64,000 nucleotides of DNA from positions 111,872 to 175,871 of the forward strand of contig NZ_JAIYCP010000033.1 of assembly GCF_027487935.1 (NCBI RefSeq), written 5' to 3'. Shown piece after piece: positions 30,184-39,470 of this stretch. Every line of letters begins with the position of its first letter. The stretch's first letter is position 1. Under the pieces are notes generated by a model that was given only the letters and a program-made list of their open reading frames with translations, ran no database searches and had not been told where the DNA came from. The position numbers and the translations under genes are program-made. Source of the stretch: Brevundimonas sp. GTDB taxonomy: Bacteria > Pseudomonadota > Alphaproteobacteria > Caulobacterales > Caulobacteraceae.

Positions 30184-30213
30184 GGTCCCCTCCTCAGTTC
30201 GAGGAGCCGTCCC

Positions 30214-32049
30214 ATGCGCCGTCGCACCTTCCTTTCGACCCTTCCCGCCGGAGCCTTGCTGGCCGGGGCGACCGCAGCCGGGGCCGGCAGCCCGCCTGCC
30301 CCTGCCGCCGCGCCGCGCGCGCCTCAGGCCGCCGCCACCGACCCCTTCGCCGGCATCGGCCCCGGCAACCGCAACAGCGGTGTCCAGTTCGTCGGTCGGT
30401 CGACCGTCTGGGGTGCCAACGGGGCCGCCGCCACGGCCCATCCGCGCGCCACCCTGATCGGTATCGACACGCTGCGGCGCGGCGGTTCGGCCATCGATGC
30501 GGCCATCGCCATCAACGCCGCCCTCGGCTTCCTCGAGCCCACCGCCAACGGCATCGGCGGCGACGCCTTCTGCATGCTGTGGGACCCGGCGCAGCGGAAG
30601 GTCGTCGGCTTCAACGGTTCGGGCAACAGCCCGCTCGGCCTGTCCCTCGAAACCGCCCGGTCGAAGAAGGCTGCGGACGGCTATCTGCCGCCCTATGGCG
30701 CTGTCACGGTCAATGTCCCGGGCACGGTCGACGCCTGGTGGGCCGCCCATCAGCGCTACGGCAAACTGCCGTGGGCTGAGGTCCTCCTGCCCGTCGCCGA
30801 GCTGTGCGAAGAGGGCGTGCCCATGCCCCAGCTGATCGCCTGGTATCTCCAGCGCAACATGGCCGGCTTCGACCGCCGCGCCGCGATCATCGAGGAGAAC
30901 GACAACCGCAAGAAGGTCTATGCCCCCGACGGCCGCACCCCCCGGGTCGGCGAGGTCTTCGCCAATCCCGACCTCGGCCGCACCTACCGGATGATCGCCG
31001 AGGGCGGTCGCGACGCCTTCTATGAGGGGGCCATCGCCGAACACATGGAACGCTATTTCCGCCGCATCGGCGGCTGGATGACCAGGGCCGATCTGGCCCC
31101 GCACCGCACCGAATGGGTCGAGCCGATCCGCACCGACTACCGCGGCGTCGAGGTCTATGGCCTCGGCCCCAACACCCAGGGCCTGTCGACCAATCAGATC
31201 CTCAACATCTGCGAACAGTTCGACCTCAAGGGCATGGGCTTCCAGTCCGCCGCCTCGATCCACCATCAGGCCGAGGCCAAACGTCTGGCCTTCGAGGACC
31301 GGGCGAAATGGTTCGCCGACGACCGCTTCAGCCGCACCCCCGTCGAATGGCTGAACTCCAAGGCCTATGCCGCCGAACGCGCCGCCCTGATCCGCCCCGA
31401 CCGGGTCATGGACCGCGCCTTCCCCGGCGATGCGCCCACGCAAGGTGACACCACCTATTTCAGCGTCGCCGACAAGGACGGCATGATGGTCAGCTGGATC
31501 CAGTCCAACTATCGCGGCATGGGCTCCGGCCTGGTCCCCGACGGCCCGGACGGCTCGACCCTGGGCTTCATGTTCCAGGATCGCGGCGAACTGTTCGCCC
31601 TGACCGACGGTCACCCCAACGTCTATGCCCCCGGCAAACGCCCCTTCCACACCATCATCCCGGGCTTCGCCTGCAAGGACGGCGAACCCTGGATGGCCAT
31701 GGGCGTCATGGGCGGCGGCATGCAGCCGCAGGGTCAGGCCCAGATCATCATCAATATGGTCGACTACGGCCTCGACCCGCAGGAGGCCGGCGACAGCCCC
31801 CGCTGGCAGCACGAGGGCTCGTCGGAGCCGACGGGCCATCCGTCCGAAGGCGTCGGCGTCCTGCATCTCGAAACCGGCGTCCCGGCCGCGACCAGGGCGC
31901 AACTGGCGGCCATGGGCTGGGTGCTGGGCGGGCCCAACGGCGGCTTCGGCGGCTATCAGAATGTGGTGCGGCAGGCGAACGGCCGCGGACCCTGGACCTA
32001 TGGCGCGGCGACCGAGATGCGCAAGGACGGGATCGCCCTGGCGTATTGA
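30214..32049 (+). CDS. Gamma-glutamyltransferase family protein
   Basis: Ntn-hydrolase GGT pattern: GGSAIDAAIAINAALGFLEPTANGIGGDAF; QGDTTYFSVADKDGMMVSWIQSNY. Confidence 0.92.
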   Translation: MRRRTFLSTLPAGALLAGATAAGAGSPPAPAAAPRAPQAAATDPFAGIGPGNRNSGVQFVGRSTVWGANGAAATAHPRATLIGIDTLRRGGSAIDAAIAINAALGFLEPTANGIGGDAFCMLWDPAQRKVVGFNGSGNSPLGLSLETARSKKAADGYLPPYGAVTVNVPGTVDAWWAAHQRYGKLPWAEVLLPVAELCEEGVPMPQLIAWYLQRNMAGFDRRAAIIEENDNRKKVYAPDGRTPRVGEVFANPDLGRTYRMIAEGGRDAFYEGAIAEHMERYFRRIGGWMTRADLAPHRTEWVEPIRTDYRGVEVYGLGPNTQGLSTNQILNICEQFDLKGMGFQSAASIHHQAEAKRLAFEDRAKWFADDRFSRTPVEWLNSKAYAAERAALIRPDRVMDRAFPGDAPTQGDTTYFSVADKDGMMVSWIQSNYRGMGSGLVPDGPDGSTLGFMFQDRGELFALTDGHPNVYAPGKRPFHTIIPGFACKDGEPWMAMGVMGGGMQPQGQAQIIINMVDYGLDPQEAGDSPRWQHEGSSEPTGHPSEGVGVLHLETGVPAATRAQLAAMGWVLGGPNGGFGGYQNVVRQANGRGPWTYGAATEMRKDGIALAY

Positions 32050-32468
32050 TGGCGGACATCGACCTCACCGGCCGCTGGACCGGCGTCTATTTCTACCCCG
32101 TGGACCCGGTCCATAATCCCTTCGACGACTGCCCGCCGACGCCGTTCCTCGCCGAGCTGAGCGATGTCGCAGGCACGGTGACGGGCACGACCTCGGAGCC
32201 GGACGTGATGTACGATGCCTCGGCCATCATCCCGTCCGTCATCGACGGCAGCCATGACGGCAGCACCCTTCGCTTCGTCAAGTTCAGCGACGCGCCGGAA
32301 GGCTTTGAAGACGCGATCCACTACGAAGGGGCCATCTCCAGCGATGGTCTGACCGTCGAGGGTCGATGGAGCATCCTTGATGATTGGTCGGGGACGTTCC
32401 GGATGCAGCGTCAGTCGGGCGTGGCGGCCAGTCTCGAAGCCGAGGCGGCGGACAGCCTGGCCCTATAG
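32049..32468 (+). CDS. Hypothetical protein
   Basis: MADIDLTGRWTGVYFYPVDP...; follows ggt with overlapping junction. Confidence 0.6.
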   Translation: MADIDLTGRWTGVYFYPVDPVHNPFDDCPPTPFLAELSDVAGTVTGTTSEPDVMYDASAIIPSVIDGSHDGSTLRFVKFSDAPEGFEDAIHYEGAISSDGLTVEGRWSILDDWSGTFRMQRQSGVAASLEAEAADSLAL

Positions 32469-33398
32469 GACCTGGCCCGCCACCACCTCTTCCGGCGCCA
32501 GGTCATAGACCGTCGCGCAGTATTCGCAGGTCACACGGATCTTGCCGTCGGCCTCGACCATGTCGGCCCGCTCGGCCGGGTCGAACGAGGTCAGCACCCC
32601 TGCGATCCGCTCACGCGAGCAGCGGCACTGGGCCACCAGGGCCAGGGCATCCTCCAGCCGCACCCCGTCTTCATGGAACAGGCGGAACAGCAGGACTTCA
32701 GGCGTGATCGTCGGATCCAGCAGTTCGTCATCGGCCAGGGTCTGGAACAGGGCCCGCGAGCGGTCCCAGGCCTCCTCGGTCGAGCCGCGCGCCTCATCGC
32801 CGGCGATCAGCTGGATCAGCGCCCCGCCGGCACGCCAGCCGACGCCCTCATCGGTCACCACCGAGCCGACCGCCAGCCGCACCCGGGTCGGGATCTGTTC
32901 GGACTGCTGGAAATAGTGTTCCGCCGCCAGCGACAGGCTCTCGCCCTCGATCGGGGTGATGCCCTGGGTCCGTTCGAAGTCCGGGCCGCGATCCAGCGTC
33001 ATCACGAACACCCCCTGCCCCAGCAGCGAGCGCGCGCCGGGGCGGGCAAAGCCCTGCGACGCCGCCGCCACCTCGGCCTCGTCGAACCGGCAGTAGCCGC
33101 GCATCTGGCCGTCGGTGCCATAGTCAGCGACCACATAGCGAACCGGCCCGTCGCCCTGCGCCTGCACGATCAGCCGGCCCTCGAACTTGAGGCTGGAGCC
33201 CACCAGGGCGGCAAGCGCGCAGGCCTCGCCCAGCAGGGCCGCAACCGGCTCGGGATAGGCATGGGCCGACAGGATGGTGTCGATGGTCTGGCCCAGCCGC
33301 ACGATCCGGCCACGCACAGGCCAGCCCTCGATCTGGAAGGCAGCGGCCAGATCGTCGGCGGGCGCGGTGGCGGCGTGGTCATGCGCCTGATCGGTCAC
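32463..33398 (-). CDS. hslO: Hsp33 family redox chaperone
   Basis: C-terminal QCRCSRERIAGVL...VTCEYCATVYDL Zn-binding CxC...CxxC. Confidence 0.92.
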   Translation of the reverse strand: MTDQAHDHAATAPADDLAAAFQIEGWPVRGRIVRLGQTIDTILSAHAYPEPVAALLGEACALAALVGSSLKFEGRLIVQAQGDGPVRYVVADYGTDGQMRGYCRFDEAEVAAASQGFARPGARSLLGQGVFVMTLDRGPDFERTQGITPIEGESLSLAAEHYFQQSEQIPTRVRLAVGSVVTDEGVGWRAGGALIQLIAGDEARGSTEEAWDRSRALFQTLADDELLDPTITPEVLLFRLFHEDGVRLEDALALVAQCRCSRERIAGVLTSFDPAERADMVEADGKIRVTCEYCATVYDLAPEEVVAGQVL

Positions 33399-33550
33399 GG
33401 TCGGTCCTTGGAAAGCGGCGGGGGCGGCGAAGCGACGTCAGATAGGCGCACCAGTCGCGAATGATAAGACCTGCGTGCTACAGCAGGAACCGGCGCGGGT
33501 TCGGCACCCGTCCCAGCCACCCGTTCTGACCACACCGACCCGGCGGTTTC

Positions 33551-34957
33551 ATGACCAAAGCGACGCTCAAGCCCCTGAACCAGCAGTCCATTGTCATCAC
33601 CGGTGCCACCTCCGGCATCGGGCTGGCGACAGCGCGCCGCGCCGCGCGGGCCGGGGCCTGTGTTTTCCTGATCGCGCGCAGCGAAGCCGATCTGAAGGCC
33701 CTGACCGAGGAACTCCAGGCCACCGGTGCGCGGGCCGCCTGGGCCGTGGCCGATGTGGCCGACCATGCCGCCCTGTCCGAAGCGGCCGGGAAGTGCGTGC
33801 GCCTGTTCGGCGGCTTCGACACCTGGGTCAACAACGCCGGCGTCTCGATCTACGGCACCATCAGCGTGACCAGCCTGGAAGACCAGCGACGGCTGTTCGA
33901 GACCAACTACTGGGGCGTGGTCAACGGCTCGCTGGTGGCGGCAGAGCATCTGCGCAAACGCTACAACGGCGGGGCCATCGTCAATGTCGGATCGATCCTG
34001 TCGGACGCGCCCCTGCCCATCCAGGGCGTCTATTCGGCCTCCAAACATGCGGTGAAGGGATTCACCAACGCCCTGCGCATGGAGATGATGCGCGAACAGG
34101 CCCCGATCACGGTCAGCCTCGTCAAGCCGGCCGCGGTCGACAGCGCCTTCAGCAAGCACGCGCGCAACCTGACCGGCTATGCGACCCAGAACCCCCAACC
34201 GGTCTATGCGACCCATGTGGTGGCCGACACCATCCTGTACTGCGCCAGCCACCCGATCCGCGAGATCACCGTCGGCGGTGGCGGCCGGCTGATCGCCAGC
34301 TTCTATTCGGTCCTGCCCGGTCTGGCGGAACCACTCTTCGCCCGGTTCGCTCCGTCACTGATGCGGGACAGGCGCTCGGCCTGGGAACCGGACGAAGACG
34401 GGCTCTACGACCCGGGCGAAGACGGCCGCGCGGAAGAGGTTCACTATCCTATGGTCCGCCAGTTCTCCGCCCTCGCCGAAATCCGCAAACATCCCGGCAT
34501 CTCCAGCGGCGTCGTCGCCGTCCTGGCCGGGATCGGCATCGCCGCCCTGCTGCTCAACCAGCGCAGCAGACCGACCCGCTCCGAGCGCCTGCGCGGCCGC
34601 ATCTCCCACCGCGGCTGGATCGACACCGGGGCCCTGCATGACCGCTTTGGCGGCATGGCCCAGGCCCTTCGCCGGAGCCTGTCCGAGGCCGGCGAACGCG
34701 CGGCGGATCTCGGCGGCGACGCCCGCCATCGTGGCGAACAGGTCCTCCGCGGCGCACGACATTCCTCGCGCAAGGCCCTGAAGAAGCACGGCAAGACGGC
34801 GCAGCGTTACGCCCATGACGCCGGTACCTACGCCCGGGGCCATGCGAAGGAAGGCGGTGCCCTGCTGGCCCTGGCCACCATCGCCGCCGCCATCGGGGCC
34901 GCCGCCCTCGACGTCCGCCGCCCCGACAGCCGCATTCGCAAACTCGGCAAGTTCTAG
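33551..34957 (+). CDS. SDR family oxidoreductase with C-terminal TM and Ala/Arg/His-rich extension
   Basis: IVITGATSGIGLATARRAARAG, NNAGVSIYGT, YSASKHAVKGFTNALRMEM; TM GVVAVLAGIGIAALLLN. Confidence 0.9.
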   Translation: MTKATLKPLNQQSIVITGATSGIGLATARRAARAGACVFLIARSEADLKALTEELQATGARAAWAVADVADHAALSEAAGKCVRLFGGFDTWVNNAGVSIYGTISVTSLEDQRRLFETNYWGVVNGSLVAAEHLRKRYNGGAIVNVGSILSDAPLPIQGVYSASKHAVKGFTNALRMEMMREQAPITVSLVKPAAVDSAFSKHARNLTGYATQNPQPVYATHVVADTILYCASHPIREITVGGGGRLIASFYSVLPGLAEPLFARFAPSLMRDRRSAWEPDEDGLYDPGEDGRAEEVHYPMVRQFSALAEIRKHPGISSGVVAVLAGIGIAALLLNQRSRPTRSERLRGRISHRGWIDTGALHDRFGGMAQALRRSLSEAGERAADLGGDARHRGEQVLRGARHSSRKALKKHGKTAQRYAHDAGTYARGHAKEGGALLALATIAAAIGAAALDVRRPDSRIRKLGKF

Positions 34958-34990
34958 GGCTGACTTCAGTCGATGACGGTCCGAGCTTTT

Positions 34991-35254
34991 GTCATCCCCG
35001 ACGGAGCGAAGCGAAGATCGGGGACGGTTCAAACACCCATTCTCTGACCTCCCGGACAGCCCGCTTGGGCTGAGCCGGGAGCAAGCCTGCCACTGCACGG
35101 GAAGCACCGGATTGTTCCGCGCGCATTGATGCGGTGCCAACGGCCGCAGCAACCTCCGCCCGTCTCCCGGCTCAGCCCAAGGGGGCTGTCCGGGAGGGGC
35201 CACAGGAGTGACCTAAGCGGTCCCCGATCTTCGCTTCGCTACGTCGGGGATGAC
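34991..35254. repeat. Nested long inverted repeat
   Basis: Outer arms GTCATCCCCGACG...GATCGGGGAC / GTCCCCGATCTTCGCTTCGCTACGTCGGGGATGAC; inner arms CTCCCGGACAGCCCGCTTGGGCTGAGCCGGGAG / CTCCCGGCTCAGCCCAAGGGGGCTGTCCGGGAG. Confidence 0.8.
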
Positions 35255-35375
35255 AAGGGGCCAATGCCACCCCACACCGAGATCATTCCGGATCCAGTTA
35301 GACGCTCTGGACTCTGTTTTCCGTCAGCCGTCGCCAGCTATTGCTGCAAGTGCGAAGGTCGGCCAAGGTCCCTGC

Positions 35376-37268
35376 ATGGCTGAGCCGACCACCTATGTCT
35401 TCGATTTCGATTCCACCCTCGTGCGCATCGAGACGCTGGAGGCCCTGGCCGACATCGCCCTGGCCGGGGTCCCCGACGCCGCCGCGATCCGCGCCGAGGT
35501 CGCAGCCCTGACCGATCAGGCCATGACCGGCGAGCTGCCGTTCGGCGAGGCCCTGAAACGACGCCTCGCCCTCCTGCCCCTGACCCGGGACCATGTCGCC
35601 GAACTGGCCGCCCGCATCCTCGATGAGGGCACACCCTCGGTGCGCCGCAATCTGCGCTTCTTCCGCGAGCATGCGGGCCGGATCGTCATCCTGTCGGGCG
35701 GTTTCCGCGAGATCATCGCCCCCCTCGCCGCCCATCTCCACGTCCCGGCGGAACAGGTGCTCTGCAATGACCTGCTCCATGACGCCGAAGGCCGGGTCAC
35801 GGGCGTCGATCAGGCCAATCCCCTGTCACAGGCCGGCGGCAAGCCCCTCGTCCTCCGTGGGCTGGGCCTGACCGGCCCCGTGGTCATGATCGGCGACGGC
35901 TGGACCGATGCCGAGGTCAAGCTGGCCGGGGCCGCCGATCGCTTCCACGCCTTCACCGAGGTCGTGCGCCGTGAGCGGGTCGTCGCCGCCGCCGACGCCG
36001 AGGCCCCGTCGATGGACGAGTTCCTGCATGCCGAGGGCCTCGCCGGCCGTTGGTCCTACCCCCGCGCCCGCATCCGCATCCTGCTGCTCGAGAACATCCA
36101 TCCCGCCGCCGTCGAGCGGCTTGAAGAAGCGGGCTATTCGGTCGAATCGCACAAGGGGGCGCTGGACGAGGACGCCCTGGTTGAGGCGGTTCGCGGCGTC
36201 CATGTGCTGGGCGTCCGCTCCAAGACCCAGGTCAGCGCCCGCGTGCTGGAGGCCGCCGATCGTCTGATGGCCGTGGCCGCCTTCTGCATCGGCACCAACC
36301 AGATTGACCTCGAGGCCGCGGCCGGCCGGGGCGTGGCTGTGTTCAATGCCCCCTATTCCAACACCCGATCCGTGGTCGAACTGGCCGTCGGCCTGACCAT
36401 CGCCCTGCTGCGTGACCTGGCCGACAAGTCCGCCGCCATGCACCGCGGCCAGTGGAACAAGTCCGCGACCGGCTCGCGCGAGCTGCGCGGCAAGACCCTC
36501 GGCATCATCGGCTATGGCGCCATCGGCTCCCAGCTGTCCGTTCTGGCCGAAGGCCTCGGCATGCGGGTCATCTTCCACGACCTGACCGAACGCCTGGCCC
36601 TCGGCAACGCCCGTCGCATGGCCTCGCTCGACGCCGTTCTGGCCGAAAGCGACGTGGTCAGCCTTCATGTCGACGGCCGCACCGAAAACACCGCCCTGAT
36701 CGGCGCGACCCAGCTGTCGCGCATGAAGCAGGGCGCCCTGCTGCTGAACCTGTCACGCGGTCATGTGGTCGATGTCGGGGCCCTGGCCCAGGCCCTCGGC
36801 TCCGGCCGAATCGGCGGCGCGGCGGTGGATGTCTTCCCCGAGGAGCCCGCCACCAACGCCGACCCGTTCGACAGCCCCCTGCGCGGCCTGCCCAATGTGA
36901 TCCTGACGCCCCATATCGGCGGCTCGACCGAAGAGGCCCAGGAGGCCATCGGCGAATTCGCCGCCGAACGGCTGCTGGCCTATCTGAACCGGGGCGACAC
37001 CACCTTCTGCGTCAACCTGCCGAATGTGCAGCTGGCCGAGGTCGACGGGGCCCACCGCATCCTGCACATCCACCGCAACCAGCCGGGCGTGCTGGCCGAG
37101 TTGAACCGGGCGCTCGCGACCGCCGGGCTGAACATACTGGGCCAGCATCTGAAGACCGACGAACGCACCGGATATGTGATCACAGACGTCGATCGCGACT
37201 ATGATCCGGAGGCCTTGCACGGCCTTCGCACTGTGGCCGGAACGCTGCGGTTCCGCACCTTGCATTAA
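35376..37268 (+). CDS. serA: Fused HAD phosphoserine phosphatase-like domain + D-3-phosphoglycerate dehydrogenase + ACT
   Basis: N-term YVFDFDSTLVRIETLEALA, ILSGGFREII, MIGDGWTDAEV; then TQVSARVLEAADRLMAVAAFCIGTNQIDLEAAAGRGVAVFNAPYSNTRSVVELAVG, LGIIGYGAIGSQ; C-term ACT region. Confidence 0.92.
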   Translation: MAEPTTYVFDFDSTLVRIETLEALADIALAGVPDAAAIRAEVAALTDQAMTGELPFGEALKRRLALLPLTRDHVAELAARILDEGTPSVRRNLRFFREHAGRIVILSGGFREIIAPLAAHLHVPAEQVLCNDLLHDAEGRVTGVDQANPLSQAGGKPLVLRGLGLTGPVVMIGDGWTDAEVKLAGAADRFHAFTEVVRRERVVAAADAEAPSMDEFLHAEGLAGRWSYPRARIRILLLENIHPAAVERLEEAGYSVESHKGALDEDALVEAVRGVHVLGVRSKTQVSARVLEAADRLMAVAAFCIGTNQIDLEAAAGRGVAVFNAPYSNTRSVVELAVGLTIALLRDLADKSAAMHRGQWNKSATGSRELRGKTLGIIGYGAIGSQLSVLAEGLGMRVIFHDLTERLALGNARRMASLDAVLAESDVVSLHVDGRTENTALIGATQLSRMKQGALLLNLSRGHVVDVGALAQALGSGRIGGAAVDVFPEEPATNADPFDSPLRGLPNVILTPHIGGSTEEAQEAIGEFAAERLLAYLNRGDTTFCVNLPNVQLAEVDGAHRILHIHRNQPGVLAELNRALATAGLNILGQHLKTDERTGYVITDVDRDYDPEALHGLRTVAGTLRFRTLH

Positions 37269-37357
37269 AACCTTACCCAGCGGCATCTTGCGCGCGTGCG
37301 AAACGGGCGCACAATGTGAATAACGGTCGCATGATGACGGCCGAAGGAGGATCATCG

Positions 37358-39169
37358 ATGTCTCGTTTTCTGCGCCATGCTGCGCTTGCTGCCCTGACGG
37401 TCGCCGCAGCCGGCACCATCGCTTCTGCCGCCAGCGCCCAGAGCTACAGCCGCCTGGTCGTTTTCGGCGACAGCCTGAGTGACAACGGCAACCTGTTTGC
37501 CGCAACCGGCGGTGCCTCCCCCGGCGCGCCCAATTTCCAGGGCCGGTTCTCGAACGGTGCCGTGTTCACCGAGCGGCTGGGCTTTACCGCAGGCCGATAT
37601 GCCGCCGGCGCTTCCGTCACCGGCAGCATCAACTACGCCTTCGGCGGCGCGCGCACCGACACCCAGGCCTTGCCGCTCGGCATGCGCAACCAGCTCCTGG
37701 CCTATACGGGCGCGGGCGGCACCTTCCGCTCGACCGATCTGGTCAGCATTCTCGGCGGTGCGAACAACATCTTCCAGGGCCTGCCGGCCGCCGGTGCCTC
37801 GTCGAACCCGACCGGTGCCATCACGCCCGTCGTCACAGCGGCCGTCGCTGACATGGCCTTCCTGGTCAACAGCATTGCGGCCGCCGGTGCCGGTACGATC
37901 CTGGTCGGCAACATTCCGAGCCTCGGAAACGCGCCGGCGTTCCGTGGCACCGCCGCTGCTCCGCTGGCCGAGTTTGCCGGTACCTCGTTCAACAGCGGCC
38001 TGCTCAACGCAATGATGACGACGGCGGCTGCCCGCCCGGGCACCAACATCATCCTGTTCGATATCTTCAAGATCGGCACGACCCTGACCGCAAATCCGGG
38101 AGCCTTCGGCCTGACCAATGTCACCGATGCCTGCTTCAACGGGGTCACGGTCTGCGCAACGCCCAACACCTATCTGTTCTGGGATAGCGTCCACCCGACC
38201 GCCGCCGGCCACCAGCTGATCGCCCAGCTGGCCAATGACTATCTCTACTATGGCGACATCGGTGCCCAATCGACCGTTCAGGCGGAAACCTCCTTCCGCC
38301 AGCGTGAGGACCTGCTCGACCTCGCCAGCGAAGGCATGTCCGGACGCGCCGCATGGCAGGCCGGAACCAACCTGACCTTCGGCGCCATCGCCGGCAGCGT
38401 CGAGACCGATGCCCGTGGCTCCGTGGCCGCTTCTGACACCACCGGCTACGGCTTCCGGGTCGGGGTGGACCATGTCATGTCACCGAGCGCGCGCTTCGGC
38501 TTCGCCGGGACCCTCCACACCGCCGATGTCGAGGCGGGAGCCATGATGTTCGACGTCAAGACCTATGCCTTCGACCTCTACGGCGGCTGGCGCTCGGGCG
38601 AGACCTTCATCAACGCCACGGTGGGCGGCTCAATCGATCACTATGACGACATCACCCGCCTCACCTCGCTGGCACCGGTCGTCCATACCGGCGAGACCAC
38701 GGGTGGCAGCCTCGGTGCCCGCGTTCAGGGCGGCGTGTGGATGAACATGGGCGGTATCGCCCTGTCGCCGCGGGTTGCGCTCAACTGGGGTTCGACCGAC
38801 GTCAACGGCTATATCGAACAGGGTCCGGCGGCCCAGTACAGCTACCAGGACCGTACGGTCCAGGCCGCCAGCGGCGAGATCTCGCTGCGAGCCGAAGGTG
38901 GCGACGAGGGCATGAGCTTCTTCGTCGAGGGGGGTTATCGCGACAGCTTCGCTGACAACAGTGACGCCGTGCGCACGGGGATCGCCGCCAACCCGGCCCA
39001 GATCCTCGCCCGCGAGATCGACGACCCGTTCGGCGGTTCGATGATCGCCTCGGCCGGTATCGAAGCCGATGTGGGACCGATGAAAATGACCGTGGGCTAC
39101 CGGGGTCGCTTCGGCGACAGCGCCGACAGCCATGTGGGTGCGGTGACCTTCCGCATGCCGCTGCCGTAG
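37358..39169 (+). CDS. Autotransporter domain-containing SGNH/GDSL hydrolase (esterase)
   Basis: Signal peptide; VVFGDSLSDNGN block I; DSVHPTAAGH block V; C-terminal beta-barrel ending FRMPLP. Confidence 0.92.
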   Translation: MSRFLRHAALAALTVAAAGTIASAASAQSYSRLVVFGDSLSDNGNLFAATGGASPGAPNFQGRFSNGAVFTERLGFTAGRYAAGASVTGSINYAFGGARTDTQALPLGMRNQLLAYTGAGGTFRSTDLVSILGGANNIFQGLPAAGASSNPTGAITPVVTAAVADMAFLVNSIAAAGAGTILVGNIPSLGNAPAFRGTAAAPLAEFAGTSFNSGLLNAMMTTAAARPGTNIILFDIFKIGTTLTANPGAFGLTNVTDACFNGVTVCATPNTYLFWDSVHPTAAGHQLIAQLANDYLYYGDIGAQSTVQAETSFRQREDLLDLASEGMSGRAAWQAGTNLTFGAIAGSVETDARGSVAASDTTGYGFRVGVDHVMSPSARFGFAGTLHTADVEAGAMMFDVKTYAFDLYGGWRSGETFINATVGGSIDHYDDITRLTSLAPVVHTGETTGGSLGARVQGGVWMNMGGIALSPRVALNWGSTDVNGYIEQGPAAQYSYQDRTVQAASGEISLRAEGGDEGMSFFVEGGYRDSFADNSDAVRTGIAANPAQILAREIDDPFGGSMIASAGIEADVGPMKMTVGYRGRFGDSADSHVGAVTFRMPLP

Positions 39170-39190
39170 GGCTTACAGACCGTCAGAACA

Positions 39191-39223
39191 GGGCGCGCGG
39201 CCTTCCGGTTGCGCGCCCTTTTT
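39191..39223 (+). terminator. Rho-independent terminator after esterase gene
   Basis: GGGCGCGCGGCCTTCCGGTTGCGCGCCC followed by TTTTTT. Confidence 0.85.
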
Positions 39224-39229
39224 TGTTGC

Positions 39230-39400
39230 CCGGGTGCGACGTACTGCCGCCCCGCCTGCCCGGGTGACGATATCGGACTCGTCGGCTCAACCGGCCGTTC
39301 GACAGGCCCGCATCTGCATTTCGAAGTGCGGCGCGGCGACCGTCAGGTCAACCCGGTCAAGGTCATGGGCCGCACCTTCGAAGTCGTGATCGCTACCTGA
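39230..39400 (+). pseudogene. Remnant of M23 family (LytM) peptidase C-terminus
   Basis: DDIGLVGSTGRSTGPHLHFEVRRGDRQVNPVKVM, the GPHLHFEVR end of an M23 domain with no N-terminal part. Confidence 0.75.
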
Positions 39401-39470
39401 CGAAAGCCCGGTCCCTGACCACGGTTTCTTCACCCCTTTGGTGCCAGGATGGGTCGCGAAGGGGGGCGTT

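Noticed and set aside
30160-31902. 580-aa minus-strand ORF
   Set aside because: Antisense to gamma-glutamyltransferase; shadow frame
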